The notes: generated by a model not told the origin, from the sequence alone. A stretch of DNA of 64,000 nt from Anaeromassilibacillus senegalensis (GCF_021531715.1 NZ_JAFBIT010000002.1:1-64000); one strand, 5' to 3'. Positions 19,663-28,508 are shown, counted from the stretch's first letter. Numbers and translations are program-made.

Positions 19663-19697
19663 AATCCCGATCCTGTGCTTTTTACAGGATCGGGATT
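19663..19697. terminator. Bidirectional terminator between convergent genes
   Basis: Perfect 14-bp stem, 19663-19676 with 19684-19697. It is followed by CGTTTTG on the plus strand and by TTTTTG on the minus strand, and serves both the RluD-type gene and the M23 gene. Confidence 0.9.
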
Positions 19698-19708
19698 CGT
19701 TTTGCTGC

Positions 19709-20899
19709 TCAGAAATAATTGAACGGGTTTGTCGTGCTGCCGTAGTAGAGCACCTCGAAGTGCAGGTGAGGACCGGTGGAGTTGCCCGTGGAGCCGACAT
19801 AGGCGATCGTCTGCCCCGGTGAAACGTAGTCGCCGACCGAGCACGCCAGCGCGCTCGCGTGGGCATAGCGGGTGGAGTAGCCGTTGCCGTGGTCGATGAA
19901 GACGCAGTAGCCGTAGCTGTCCATCCACGCGCTGTAAATCACGGTGCCGCCGTCCGCTGCGACGATCGGCTTGCCATAGATACCGCCGCCCGCGACGTCG
20001 ATGCCGCGGTGTCCGCCGTCGCCGTAATAGCAGGTGATATAGGTGTAGCCGGGCATCGGCCAGACAAAGCTGCCGGTGCCGATATAGCCGGCCCCGCCGG
20101 AACCGCCGGAATTGCTGCCCGCCGCTTCCAGCGCCGCGTAGTATTCCTCGTACCACTTATCGATGGCGGCATCCGCTTCCGCCTTTTCGCGCTCAATGCG
20201 CTCGGCTTCCGCCTGTGCCTCGGCCTCGCTCTGCTCCGCCTCGGCGAGCAGCTTCTGGTTCTCCTCGTACAGTGCGGAGAGCTCCGTGCTCTTTTTATCG
20301 AGCGACTTCTTATCCTCGCTCAGCTCTTCCTTATTTGCATTGATCTGCTGAACAGTTTCCTCAATCGACTTGAGCTGCGTTTCGAGCGTATCCAGCAGCT
20401 CTGTATCGTGCGCCGTGACCGCCTTGATCATCTCGCTCTTCTGCGTATAATCCACAAGGCTCGTGCTGTTCAGAATGATTGCCAGCGTCGAAGCCTCTCC
20501 CGCCATATACAGCGCACGGAGACGCTCCTTCAGCTTCTCATAATTGTTCTGGATGCTGACCTGCGTGTCGGCAATCTCCCGCTCGCCCTCCGCGATCTGA
20601 TCGTCCAGCTCATCGATGCGTTTGACGAGCAGATCGAGCTGCTGCTGAACCGTATCGATCTTCGCCTGCAGCTCGTCGCGATAGGCCCGCTTCTGGTTGA
20701 CATCGTCGCGGAGCTTTTCGAGCTGTGCGTTGTTCTTTTCCTCCTGTTTCTCCAGGTCGGCAAGCTGTGCCTTGAGGTCGGAAATCGATTCGTCCGCACG
20801 GACGGCAGGCGCCGGGATGACGCCGGTATATACAAATAACAGGACTGCAAGTGAAAAAGCGGTGAAGCCGCGCACAAAGCTGTGCTTACGCAACTGCAT
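19709..20899 (-). CDS. Coiled-coil murein hydrolase with M23 peptidase domain (FtsEX partner)
   Basis: A 396-residue exported protein: signal peptide (residues 1-35), a long coiled coil (about 38-255, rich in Glu/Lys/Gln heptads), a Gly/Ser linker, and a C-terminal LytM/M23 domain. The zinc ligands are intact: His297 and Asp301 (GHRGIDV), His380 in HLHFEV, plus His347 and His378, so this is probably an active endopeptidase rather than an EnvC-like pseudo-enzyme. Its ATG overlaps the end of ftsX by 14 nt, so all three proteins are made together. By analogy with EnvC and PcsB, FtsEX would gate its activity at division or elongation sites. Confidence 0.9.
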   Translation of the reverse strand: MQLRKHSFVRGFTAFSLAVLLFVYTGVIPAPAVRADESISDLKAQLADLEKQEEKNNAQLEKLRDDVNQKRAYRDELQAKIDTVQQQLDLLVKRIDELDDQIAEGEREIADTQVSIQNNYEKLKERLRALYMAGEASTLAIILNSTSLVDYTQKSEMIKAVTAHDTELLDTLETQLKSIEETVQQINANKEELSEDKKSLDKKSTELSALYEENQKLLAEAEQSEAEAQAEAERIEREKAEADAAIDKWYEEYYAALEAAGSNSGGSGGAGYIGTGSFVWPMPGYTYITCYYGDGGHRGIDVAGGGIYGKPIVAADGGTVIYSAWMDSYGYCVFIDHGNGYSTRYAHASALACSVGDYVSPGQTIAYVGSTGNSTGPHLHFEVLYYGSTTNPFNYF

Positions 20900-21797
20900 T
20901 CTCTCCTTCGTTGTTCAGATATTTGCCGATCGAAATGCTGCCGCCGAACAGGCCGAACAGCGCGCCAACGACTGCATACGCGGCAATGATATAGCCAATA
21001 TAGGGATCGATATCCACGGCGGTGAGGAACGGCACAATGTTGTACAGCGCCATGACCGCGCGGTCATAGGCAAGCAGCAGAACCGTCACCGAGACGCCGC
21101 CGGAGATCAGGCCGATGATCATTCCCTCGACAATGAACGGAATACGGACAAAGCCGTTCGTCGCGCCGACGGACTTCATGATGCTGATTTCGGTGCGGCG
21201 GGAGAACATCGTCACCTTAACCGTGTTGGAAATGATGAACAGGGAAACGATGCCCAGAATGACGATGATCGCAAGGCTCGCCACGCGGACGATCAGATCG
21301 ATATTCGAGAGCATCGTCGCGATATGGCTGTAATCGGTGTAGCGATCTACGCCCTCAATGGCCTGAATCTGATTCATAGTGTCGTCATACAGGCTCAAAT
21401 CATACATCGAAATCGTATAAGCGTCCGGCAAAAAGTTGTCGTCGCCGTCCAAGCCGTTCAGAATCGTGCCGTCGTCGCCGAGGCGCTCCATCATATCGGC
21501 CAGCGCATCATCCTTCGGCACAAAGTTGCACTCGCTAATGTTTTCAATGCTGCGGATCTGCTCGCCGACCTCGATCGCCGAGAGCGAGGGGAGGCCCTCA
21601 TTCAGGTAAATCGTGACGCTGTTGTTGCCCTCGATCGACGACATCATGGAGGTGAGGTTCATCGAGATCAGCACCGCGCAGCCGGTCAGAAGCAGACAGG
21701 AAATCAGCACGCCGATGGAGGCGATACTCATCGTTCTGTTCTTCCAAAGATTCTTGATACCTTCCTTAAACAGGTATCCAATGTTGTGTATTTTCAT
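20886..21797 (-). CDS. ftsX: Cell division ABC transporter permease-like protein FtsX
   Basis: FtsX is the membrane half of FtsEX, which does not transport but passes ATP-driven motion to wall hydrolases. The 303-residue protein has a first membrane helix (SIASIGVLISCLLLTGCAVLI), a large extracellular domain (about 45-165), and three C-terminal helices with the FtsX-type permease fold (LAIIVILGIVSLFIISNTVKV, IEGMIIGLISGGVSVTVLLLAY, YIGYIIAAYAVVGALFGLFGG). It lies 32 nt after ftsE. Confidence 0.95.
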   Translation of the reverse strand: MKIHNIGYLFKEGIKNLWKNRTMSIASIGVLISCLLLTGCAVLISMNLTSMMSSIEGNNSVTIYLNEGLPSLSAIEVGEQIRSIENISECNFVPKDDALADMMERLGDDGTILNGLDGDDNFLPDAYTISMYDLSLYDDTMNQIQAIEGVDRYTDYSHIATMLSNIDLIVRVASLAIIVILGIVSLFIISNTVKVTMFSRRTEISIMKSVGATNGFVRIPFIVEGMIIGLISGGVSVTVLLLAYDRAVMALYNIVPFLTAVDIDPYIGYIIAAYAVVGALFGLFGGSISIGKYLNNEGENAVA

Positions 21798-21829
21798 AGA
21801 TTCGTATTCCCATCCTTTCAGCGCTGCGC

Positions 21830-22687
21830 TCAGGCATCTGCCTGCTCGTCGTCCTCACTGCCTGCGAGAACGGCATCGGTTGCCGAAAATTCCCTTGTGC
21901 TTTCCAATCTGCGCGCCTCGTCGTCCGCTTTTTGGCGGGCTTCCTTTGCGCGGCGGATCGCTTCACGGTCCACCGTCTCTGTATCCTGAGAGATCGCTGC
22001 CGCGGCCTGCTGCTCGCGCGCTATGGCGGCCGTATCGGCCACAATCTCGCCGCTGTGGATCTGAATGATGCGCTTGTGGAAATGCTTGACGAGCGAGTGC
22101 TCGTGCGTGACCATCAGCACCGTTGTGCCGCGGCGGTTGATCTCGCTGAGCAGATCGACAATCTCAAACGAGAGCGCCGGGTCGATGTTGCCAGTCGGTT
22201 CGTCCGCGATGATCATCGAGGGATTGTTGACCAGCGCGCGCGCAAGGCCGACACGCTGGCGCTCGCCGCCGGACATCTCTGTGGGGTAATGCTTCGCCTT
22301 ATGCTGCAGGCCGACAAGGCTCAGAATGTACGGCACGCGCTTCTTGATCATTTTCGGTGAAGCGCCGACGACGCGCATCGCAAACGCGACGTTGTCATAG
22401 ACCGTCATGTGGTCGATCAGACGGAAATCCTGGAAAACAAGGCCCATCTTTCTGCGGACATACGGAATTTTGCCCTTCCGGATATGGCTGACATCCTCGC
22501 CATCGATGATAACCTGCCCCTCATTGGGGTGCTCCTCGCAGGTGATGAGCTTCAGAAACGTACTTTTGCCCGCACCGCTCGAGCCGACGATAAAGACAAA
22601 TTCGCCTTTTTCCACCGTCAGATTGATGTTGTGCAGCGCTTCTGTACCGTTATTGTAAACTTTCGAAACATTGCGGAATTCGATCAA
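21830..22687 (-). CDS. ftsE: Cell division ATP-binding protein FtsE with C-terminal extension
   Basis: The ATPase of FtsEX. It has Walker A GSSGAGKST (35-43), a Q-loop, signature SGGERQR (139-145), Walker B MIIADEP (158-164) and the switch His in MVTHEH. The start is TTG with a very strong AAAGGAGG, so translation initiation may be tuned. At 285 residues it is longer than the usual 220-230. The extra tail (about 220-285) is rich in Ala, Glu, Asp, Gln and Arg, probably helical then disordered, and is absent from standard FtsE. Confidence 0.95.
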   Translation of the reverse strand: MIEFRNVSKVYNNGTEALHNINLTVEKGEFVFIVGSSGAGKSTFLKLITCEEHPNEGQVIIDGEDVSHIRKGKIPYVRRKMGLVFQDFRLIDHMTVYDNVAFAMRVVGASPKMIKKRVPYILSLVGLQHKAKHYPTEMSGGERQRVGLARALVNNPSMIIADEPTGNIDPALSFEIVDLLSEINRRGTTVLMVTHEHSLVKHFHKRIIQIHSGEIVADTAAIAREQQAAAAISQDTETVDREAIRRAKEARQKADDEARRLESTREFSATDAVLAGSEDDEQADA

Positions 22688-22758
22688 GGGTAGTCCTCCT
22701 TTGGAGATTGATACTGCACCGTACGGCTCCTCCGCCGCACAGTCTGGAACAAAAGTAA

Positions 22759-22798
22759 AAGCCCTGTTGGCTTTACCTATTATACCAACAAGGCTTTC
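22759..22798 (-). terminator. Terminator of the CdaR-like gene (with possible ftsE promoter inside)
   Basis: An inverted repeat (AAAGCC-TGTTGG against CCAACA-GGCTTT) forms a long stem and is followed on the minus strand by CTTTTACTTTTG. The loop contains TATAAT on the minus strand (22784-22779), which could be the ftsE -10, but no good -35 is seen. Confidence 0.6.
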
Positions 22799-22871
22799 AT
22801 TTTTAATTCTCTACGGGAATTATCCGTAATTATTTTGTAACCTTTGTAACTTTTTGTAATGAGCTTACCAC

Positions 22872-23957
22872 TCAGAACTTTGAAGGATTGCTAGAGAGGT
22901 ACTTCTTGACCATCAGGGCAACCTTGAAGACAATGGCATCCTCAAACTCGCGCAGATCGAGACCGGTAATCTTCTTGATCTTCTCAAGGCGGTAAACCAG
23001 CGTATTTCTGTGGACAAACAGCTTTCTCGACGTCTCAGAGACATTGAGGTTGTTCTCGAAGAAGCGCTGGATTGTGAACAGCGTCTCGTGGTCGAGCGAC
23101 TCGATGGAACCGCGCTTGAAGACCTCCTTGAGGAACATCTCGCAGAGCGTGGTGGGGAGCTGATAGATCAGGCGCGCGATGCCGAGGTTGTTGTAGCTGA
23201 CGATTGTTTTCTCGGTGTCGAAAACCTTACCAACTTCGAGCGCAACCTGTGCTTCCTTGAAGGAGCGCGCAAGATCCTTGATGCTGTCGACCACCGTGCC
23301 GATACCCACGACACAATGCGTATAGAACTCGCTCGAAAGTGTATCGACGATCGAACCGGCGAGCTTATCGATATCGTGCGGATCGATATTGGAGCGGATC
23401 TCCTTGACGAGCGCGATATCCGTCTCATTGATGTTGATAACAAAGTCCTTGTTCTTATCCGGGAACAGGTTCTGCACCACGTCGTACGCGGAGACATCCG
23501 TCTTGTTCGTCACCTTGATGAGCATGCAGACACGGCTGACATCGGCATTGAAGCGCAGCTCACGGCTCTTGAGATAGATATCGCCCGGCAGAATGTTGTC
23601 GAGGATCACATTCTTGATGAAGTTGCTGCGGTCATACTTCTCGTCGTAATACTGCTTGATGCTGTTCAGCGAAACAGCCAACAGGCCGACATACTTCGCA
23701 GCCTCGGGATCGTTGCCTGAAACGAACACCGCATACTCCGGACGCGGACGGCTGCCGAACGACTTATACGTGTAATTGCCGGAAACGAACGCGGCCTGCG
23801 ATGCGATATCTTCCGCCGTGACAGATTCCGTCACTTCACCGATTTTGCCCAGCTCACTGCAGGCAATAATAACAGAGGATTCGTCGATGACACCGATGGT
23901 TCGATCGATGGAGTCGCGCATTTGGTGGATGACACCCTGAAACAATCTGTTGGACAT
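22872..23957 (-). CDS. CdaR/PucR-type transcriptional regulator
   Basis: A 361-residue cytoplasmic regulator. The C-terminal helix-turn-helix of the PucR type occupies about 300-355 (FFENNLNVSETSRKLFVHRNTLVYRLEKIKKITGLDLR). The N-terminal part (MSNRLFQGVIHQMRDSIDRTIGVIDESSVIIACSE-type start) resembles the sugar-diacid-sensing domain of CdaR, with a degenerate GGDEF-like middle. The inducer is not known. No sugar-acid catabolic genes are adjacent, so the target is probably elsewhere. ATG 23957 has a weak AGGAAA site, and the upstream in-frame extension is excluded by the promoter at 24044-24072. Confidence 0.85.
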   Translation of the reverse strand: MSNRLFQGVIHQMRDSIDRTIGVIDESSVIIACSELGKIGEVTESVTAEDIASQAAFVSGNYTYKSFGSRPRPEYAVFVSGNDPEAAKYVGLLAVSLNSIKQYYDEKYDRSNFIKNVILDNILPGDIYLKSRELRFNADVSRVCMLIKVTNKTDVSAYDVVQNLFPDKNKDFVININETDIALVKEIRSNIDPHDIDKLAGSIVDTLSSEFYTHCVVGIGTVVDSIKDLARSFKEAQVALEVGKVFDTEKTIVSYNNLGIARLIYQLPTTLCEMFLKEVFKRGSIESLDHETLFTIQRFFENNLNVSETSRKLFVHRNTLVYRLEKIKKITGLDLREFEDAIVFKVALMVKKYLSSNPSKF

Positions 23958-24043
23958 GTTTTCCTCTTTTCTCCGTCGATTAATATTCAGCCCTGCGCGG
24001 CACTCGACGGCTCCCGCACAGCTATCCATTCTCTATGTTATCT

Positions 24044-24072
24044 ATATTACAGAATTCATTTGCATTTTTCAA
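24044..24072 (-). promoter_or_regulatory. Promoter of the CdaR-like gene
   Basis: Minus strand: TTGAAA (24072-24067), 17 nt, TAATAT (24049-24044). The start site falls about 75 nt upstream of the ATG at 23957. Confidence 0.65.
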
Positions 24073-24171
24073 GTCTTTTTGATTATTTTTTTTTAAACTT
24101 CGTAAACATGCACAAACAGCATGGTTAAAATTCGACAGTATCCGTGGGCTTATCAATGTATTTGCGCTCTG

Positions 24172-24334
24172 TTACCCCAATTTCGCTGTCAGCACCCGTT
24201 CTTCCCCGCTGAAAACAAAACCGCGCCGCTCATAAAGCCCTTTTGCGCGCAGATTTCTTTATGGGAAGTACCTCGGGAAGCCGCATAAACCGCAGCGCTT
24301 CCATTCGGTTTGTTTCACCCATCGGCATAATCAT
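24172..24334 (-). pseudogene. Remnant of a GNAT acetyltransferase gene
   Basis: On the minus strand one frame from the ATG at 24334 reads MIMPMGETNRMEALRFMRL, a typical GNAT C-terminal lead-in. A different frame then reads LRAKGLYERRGFVFSGEE and ends at TAA 24174-24172, the classic last helix and strand of a GNAT domain. The two pieces need a frameshift near 24240-24260, and the N-terminal two thirds of a GNAT are missing. A decayed fragment, not an expressed gene. Confidence 0.55.
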
Positions 24335-24358
24335 TTCGCTTTTTTCAAAACGCAAAAA

Positions 24359-24382
24359 CGGCGTCCCCTTTCGGGAACGCCG
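24359..24382 (-). terminator. Terminator of the MsmK-type ATPase gene
   Basis: Stem 24359-24367 with 24373-24382 (one bulged base), followed on the minus strand by TTTTTGCGTTTTG, about 30 nt past the stop codon at 24410. Confidence 0.85.
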
Positions 24383-24409
24383 CCTTGTAGATCATTTCAG
24401 AGCAAACTC

Positions 24410-25519
24410 TTAGTTGAGGATCGTCTTCTCGGTCTCCTTGTCGAAGAGATGCATCTTGTTCATGTCGAAAGCGATGGTGATCTTGTCGCCGGACTTCGCA
24501 ACGGAGGTCGGCTCAACACGAGCTGTAAGCGCGTTGCCTTCGCAGTTGAGGTACAGATATGTCTCAGCACCCATAAGCTCTGTAACTTCGACGTCAGCCG
24601 TTGTCTTGGAGTCAGCAGCCTTAGCGAGGAAGTCAGGCTCGTCATGTACATCCTCCGGACGGATACCGAAGACAACTTCCTTACCAACATAGTTGGCAAT
24701 CTCAGCATTTGCCTTCTTCGCCGGAATCTTAACCTTTGTTGCGCCGAAGGCGAGGGCGTAATCTGCGCCGTCCTTCACGAGTGTAGCGTCGACAAAGTTC
24801 ATCTGCGGAGAGCCCATGAAGCCTGCAACGAACTCGTTGACCGGGAGGTCATACAGATTCTGCGGGGTATCGACCTGCTGAATGAAGCCGTCCTTCATAA
24901 CGACGATTCTGTCGCCCATGGTCATAGCTTCTGTCTGGTCATGTGTAACGTAGATAAACGTTGTGCCCAGTCTCTTATGGAGCTTCGCGATCTCGGTTCT
25001 CATCTGTGCACGGAGCTTCGCGTCCAGGTTGGAGAGCGGCTCGTCAAGCAGGAAGACCTTCGGGTCACGGACGATAGCACGGCCGAGAGCAACACGCTGT
25101 CTCTGACCGCCGGAGAGAGCCTTCGGCTTTCTGTCGAGCAGGTGGGAGATGTCGAGGATACGAGCAGCCTCTTCAACGCGGCGCTTAATCTCATCCTTCG
25201 GTGTCTTTCTGAGCTTCAGGCCGAACGCCATGTTATCATAAACGGTCATATGCGGATACAGAGCATAGTTCTGGAAAACCATCGCGATATCTCTGTCCTT
25301 CGGAGCAACATCATTTGCGAGCTGATCGCCGATGTAGAGCTCACCCTTGCTGATCTCTTCGAGGCCAGCGATCATTCTCAGCGTCGTGGACTTACCGCAG
25401 CCGGAAGGACCAACGAGAATGATGAATTCCTTGTCTTCAATGTCCAAGCAGAAATCCGTAACCGCGGTGACGCCGCCGGCGTAGATCTTATAGACATTCT
25501 TCAGTGTTACACTTGCCAT
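24410..25519 (-). CDS. msmK: Carbohydrate ABC transporter ATP-binding protein (MsmK/UgpC type)
   Basis: A 369-residue ATPase that energises sugar importers of the CUT1 type. Walker A GPSGCGKST, signature LSGGQRQRVALGRA, Walker B VFLLDEP and switch THDQTEA are all present, followed by the C-terminal TOBE domain (FGIRPEDVHDE). It stands alone with no permease or binding-protein genes next to it, its own terminator, and a very strong AGGAGGA site. In Firmicutes such an orphan ATPase commonly serves several importers; the importer at 49572-52796 lacks an ATPase and is a candidate client. A short inverted repeat, CGTCAC/GTGACG (about 25551-25575), lies in its leader. Confidence 0.93.
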   Translation of the reverse strand: MASVTLKNVYKIYAGGVTAVTDFCLDIEDKEFIILVGPSGCGKSTTLRMIAGLEEISKGELYIGDQLANDVAPKDRDIAMVFQNYALYPHMTVYDNMAFGLKLRKTPKDEIKRRVEEAARILDISHLLDRKPKALSGGQRQRVALGRAIVRDPKVFLLDEPLSNLDAKLRAQMRTEIAKLHKRLGTTFIYVTHDQTEAMTMGDRIVVMKDGFIQQVDTPQNLYDLPVNEFVAGFMGSPQMNFVDATLVKDGADYALAFGATKVKIPAKKANAEIANYVGKEVVFGIRPEDVHDEPDFLAKAADSKTTADVEVTELMGAETYLYLNCEGNALTARVEPTSVAKSGDKITIAFDMNKMHLFDKETEKTILN

Positions 25520-25716
25520 AAGTTTTTCCTCCTGATTAATGGTTGATTTGACGTCACCACTAGCAACCAGCGTGACGACCACATCTCGATTTCGACGTAT
25601 TAAGTATAACAGAATTCAACGCCAATGAACAGCCCTTATTTGCCCAAAGTTTTGGAATTTAGTTTAGTTAAAATAAATAAAACCCAAAAACAACAGGCCG
25701 ATTTCGGGCAGTTTGC

Positions 25717-26427
25717 TTACGCCTGTTTTTGGAATACAAGCATCGCCTCCTGCGGCTGTAAAATGCGCGCATCGCCGGGTCCAAGCGCGGGATCGAGCGC
25801 CAGCGCACCGATGGACAGCCGCCTCAGCGCTGTGACCGTTTTTCCACAGGCTTTGAACATGCGCTTCACCTGATGGAACTTGCCTTCGCGGATCTCCACC
25901 CACGCGGTGTGCGGATCCTCCGCGCAGATTTCGAGCACAGCCGGTGCGAAAAGGTCATCTCCGCTCTGAATGCCCGCCGCAAAACGCGCCGCGTCCTGCG
26001 CGTCGGCCGGCAGGTCGAGCTCCGCTTCGTAGCGCTTCATCACGTGGCTTTTCGGCGCGAGCATCCGGTGCGCAAAATCGCCGTCATCCGTGATGAGCAG
26101 CAGACCGGTCGTATCGCGGTCCAGCCGCCCTGCCGGAAACAGACCGCGCCGCCTGAGCTCGGGCGGCAGCAGATCCAGCACGGTCTGCGCGCGGCTGTCC
26201 CGCGTCGCCGTCAGAACGCCCGCAGGCTTATTCATCATAATATAGACATGCGCGTTGTAGCGTACAAGCCTGCCATTGACGCAGATCTCGTCGCAGTCGG
26301 CGTCGATCTGCTGATCCGCCCGGCGCACGGCTTGTCCATTCACGGTAACGGCGCCGCTCCTGACGAGCGTGCCGACCGTCTTTCGGCTTCCGATATTTTC
26401 ATTTGCCAGAAATTTATCCAGTCTCAT
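25717..26427 (-). CDS. RsuA-family 16S rRNA pseudouridine synthase
   Basis: A 236-residue synthase with an N-terminal S4 RNA-binding domain (MRLDKFLANENIGSRKTVGTLVRSG) and the RsuA/RluB/RluE catalytic block (FPAGRLDRDTTGLLLITDDGDFAHRML, then KRYEAEL). GKFHQVKRMF is also typical. The best match by motif is RsuA, which modifies U516 of 16S rRNA, but RluB or RluF-like specificity is not excluded. It is downstream of the DUF4830 gene by 21 nt. Confidence 0.9.
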   Translation of the reverse strand: MRLDKFLANENIGSRKTVGTLVRSGAVTVNGQAVRRADQQIDADCDEICVNGRLVRYNAHVYIMMNKPAGVLTATRDSRAQTVLDLLPPELRRRGLFPAGRLDRDTTGLLLITDDGDFAHRMLAPKSHVMKRYEAELDLPADAQDAARFAAGIQSGDDLFAPAVLEICAEDPHTAWVEIREGKFHQVKRMFKACGKTVTALRRLSIGALALDPALGPGDARILQPQEAMLVFQKQA

Positions 26428-26448
26428 GTTCGCATTCCTTTTCTGTAT

Positions 26449-26925
26449 TTACGCGGCGGATTCCGGTGCAACGAAATGCACGCTGTCCGGCGCAAAACCG
26501 TGCATGAAGCCATCCTTGGCTTCTGAAGAAACATCGCCGCCGATGATGCGGTCCCCGCAGACGAGCAGCGTCGCGTAAACCGTATCCGTGCAGTCCGGGT
26601 AATTCGTGATGATATAGCGGTACTGCATGCACTTTTCTCCAGCGTAATCCTTCAGGTCAAAGCCCTGCGCGTTCTGCATCGCATTGTACGCCGTGTACAC
26701 GTCGTTGAACACCGCCGGGATCACAACCTCGCGCGTGTCGGCGGGCTCCTCCTCGACCGTCCAGTTAAACGACTGCAGGAACGCGATGCGCTCCTCATTC
26801 GTCATGCCCGGGTACACCGCCTTTTCGGGCTCGCGCGGGATCAGGAAAAATGCGCCCACCGCGAGCGCCACGAGCGCGATCACCGCGATAATCCGTTTTT
26901 TGTTCGCGCCGACAGACAGCACCAT
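26449..26925 (-). CDS. DUF4830-family membrane-anchored protein
   Basis: A 158-residue protein with one N-terminal membrane helix (RIIAVIALVALAVGAFFLI) and an outside domain that matches my memory of DUF4830: FLQSFNWTVEEEPAD, VFNDVYTAYNAMQNAQGFDLKDY, YRYIITNYP, and IIGGDVSSEAKDGFMHGF at the end. The function is unknown. The family is confined to sporulating Clostridia and often sits in operons with housekeeping genes, as here upstream of the RsuA-type gene. Confidence 0.75.
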   Translation of the reverse strand: MVLSVGANKKRIIAVIALVALAVGAFFLIPREPEKAVYPGMTNEERIAFLQSFNWTVEEEPADTREVVIPAVFNDVYTAYNAMQNAQGFDLKDYAGEKCMQYRYIITNYPDCTDTVYATLLVCGDRIIGGDVSSEAKDGFMHGFAPDSVHFVAPESAA

Positions 26926-26998
26926 TTCATAACCACCCTTTCACGCAAGCCGTGGGGAATCTCCCCGTTTGCTCATACGTATGCAAAGGCGGTGCGGT

Positions 26999-27505
26999 TT
27001 ATTCCGCGGCGGCGAGGTAAAACCCGTCCCGCATTTCAAGGTACAGACGGTGTCCGGCACAGCGCGGCTTGCCGCCTGTAAAGCGGATCGCATACGCGCG
27101 GAACGATTCGGAAAGCCCGACGCCACGCTTCTTGGAAATGCTCTCCTTGAGCGTCCAGTACTGCAGAAAGCGGGATGCAGGATCCGGCGCGGCCTGAATC
27201 TCCGCAAGCTCCGCTGCGGTGCAGACGCGGCGCATCGCGCCTTCCGAAACGCGCCGCGGACGCTCGCAGTCGACGCCGACCGGCACATCCGACACGGCAC
27301 AGCAGACAAAACCGTCCGTGTGGCTCAGGCTGATAAACGGCATGTTCTCCCCCGGGAGATACGGCCTGCCGAGCGCGGTCTTTTCCACCGGCACGCCGGA
27401 GATGTTCCAATCCGCCGCAAGCGCTTCAAACAAAAGCGCGTAGGCCGCGTCGTGCAGCGCGTTGCGCGGCAGACCATGCGGCACCACTCTCGCATACAGC
27501 TTCAT
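26999..27505 (-). CDS. 4'-phosphopantetheinyl transferase (Sfp type)
   Basis: A 168-residue enzyme that transfers phosphopantetheine from CoA to a serine of a carrier protein. The family signatures are present: SLSHTDGFVCCAVSDVPVGVDCE with the Mg2+-binding Asp, and WTLKESISKKRGVGL. It is shorter than Sfp (about 220 residues) because the N-terminal half is compact. No NRPS or PKS is in the window, so the partner may be the fatty acid acyl carrier protein or a cluster elsewhere. Its ATG overlaps the stop of the upstream PF06541 gene by 4 nt. Confidence 0.88.
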   Translation of the reverse strand: MKLYARVVPHGLPRNALHDAAYALLFEALAADWNISGVPVEKTALGRPYLPGENMPFISLSHTDGFVCCAVSDVPVGVDCERPRRVSEGAMRRVCTAAELAEIQAAPDPASRFLQYWTLKESISKKRGVGLSESFRAYAIRFTGGKPRCAGHRLYLEMRDGFYLAAAE

Positions 27506-28407
27506 CGCTTTTTCATCTCCTCGAGCCAGGTACGCACGCGGTGCAGGGCGTCGTTATCGCGCTCATTGCGCATACCCGGGAACGCGCGGAACAGGCGGCG
27601 CTGCGTATGGCGCTGCAGCTTCGAGGTGCGCTTCAACCACTCGGCACGCAGCGTTTCAGCCGCCTGCTGTATCTGCACCCGGTGCTCCTCGCGCTTCTCC
27701 AGAAGCTGATCGCGCTGCTCGTGGAGCTTTTCCTCAAAGGCTGCGCGACCGGCGGCGGTTTTTTCGTCAAGCTCCTGCTTGTGCTCCGTGAACTTCTCGT
27801 CGGCCTTCAGGGCCAGTCGGCCGAGTCCGCCGGAGAGCGCATCGCTGTCGCGGCGCATCTTCGCCGCCATTTCATTGATGATGCTGAGATTGCGATTGAG
27901 TTTGCGGATCGTCATCACCGTGACGATCGTATCCGCGAGAAAGTACGCCATCAGGATGCAGAGCAGGACGACGCCGAGCACAAAAGGCAGCCAATGCACA
28001 AACGTCTCAACGGCCGTATGCAGCACGCGCACCGCCGCCACGACACAGAACCCCCACGCAAGGCTGAATTTCAGGCAGACATAACCGCCGATGTTGAACG
28101 GTTCCTCTGAATAATCCCACCATGTCGTGTGGAAGAATTTTTTCAGCGCCCACCCGCCGACAAGCTCCAGCGCCGTCGTCAGGAGCATGCCGCCGAAAAA
28201 GAGCAGCCAGAGGTTGTCCGAAAAGCGCCCGAGCACCAGAAGCACAATCACCATGCCGAAGCCGTAAATCGGGCAGACGGGGCCGTTCAGGAAGCCGCGG
28301 TTCACGAGCTTGCCGGTCGTGACCGTGCAGAATACGACCTCCATGCACCATCCCAGAAAAGAATAAAAAACAAAATACCAAAGCAGTTCATACAGCGAAA
28401 AATCCAA
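27502..28407 (-). CDS. PF06541-family membrane protein (putative ABC transporter permease, CmpB-like)
   Basis: A 301-residue protein. The first 150 residues form four or five membrane segments with the family hallmarks ELLWYFVFYSFLGWCMEVVFCT, RGFLNGPVCPIYGFG and LELVGGWALKKFFHTTWWDYS, and the rest is a long basic coiled coil (about 175-290). The annotation as ABC permease is traditional; no ATPase partner is present and the role is unknown. The start is TTG, just after GGGGGA. The C-terminal coiled coil is longer than in most family members I recall. Confidence 0.8.
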   Translation of the reverse strand: MDFSLYELLWYFVFYSFLGWCMEVVFCTVTTGKLVNRGFLNGPVCPIYGFGMVIVLLVLGRFSDNLWLLFFGGMLLTTALELVGGWALKKFFHTTWWDYSEEPFNIGGYVCLKFSLAWGFCVVAAVRVLHTAVETFVHWLPFVLGVVLLCILMAYFLADTIVTVMTIRKLNRNLSIINEMAAKMRRDSDALSGGLGRLALKADEKFTEHKQELDEKTAAGRAAFEEKLHEQRDQLLEKREEHRVQIQQAAETLRAEWLKRTSKLQRHTQRRLFRAFPGMRNERDNDALHRVRTWLEEMKKR

Positions 28408-28508
28408 AAGTCATTCCCCCAGCTCGCCGTCGTTTCTGTCATTATACGCCGTTCACGCTGCCTTGTAAAGATTTCAGAAAATTTATGCGAAAGAGGGCTT
28501 CTCAAAAA

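Noticed and set aside
22836-22862. Cluster of three TGTAAY motifs as a third WalR box
   Set aside because: The spacers are 3 and 4 nt instead of 5, and the cluster lies at the 3' end of the CdaR-like gene rather than at a promoter.
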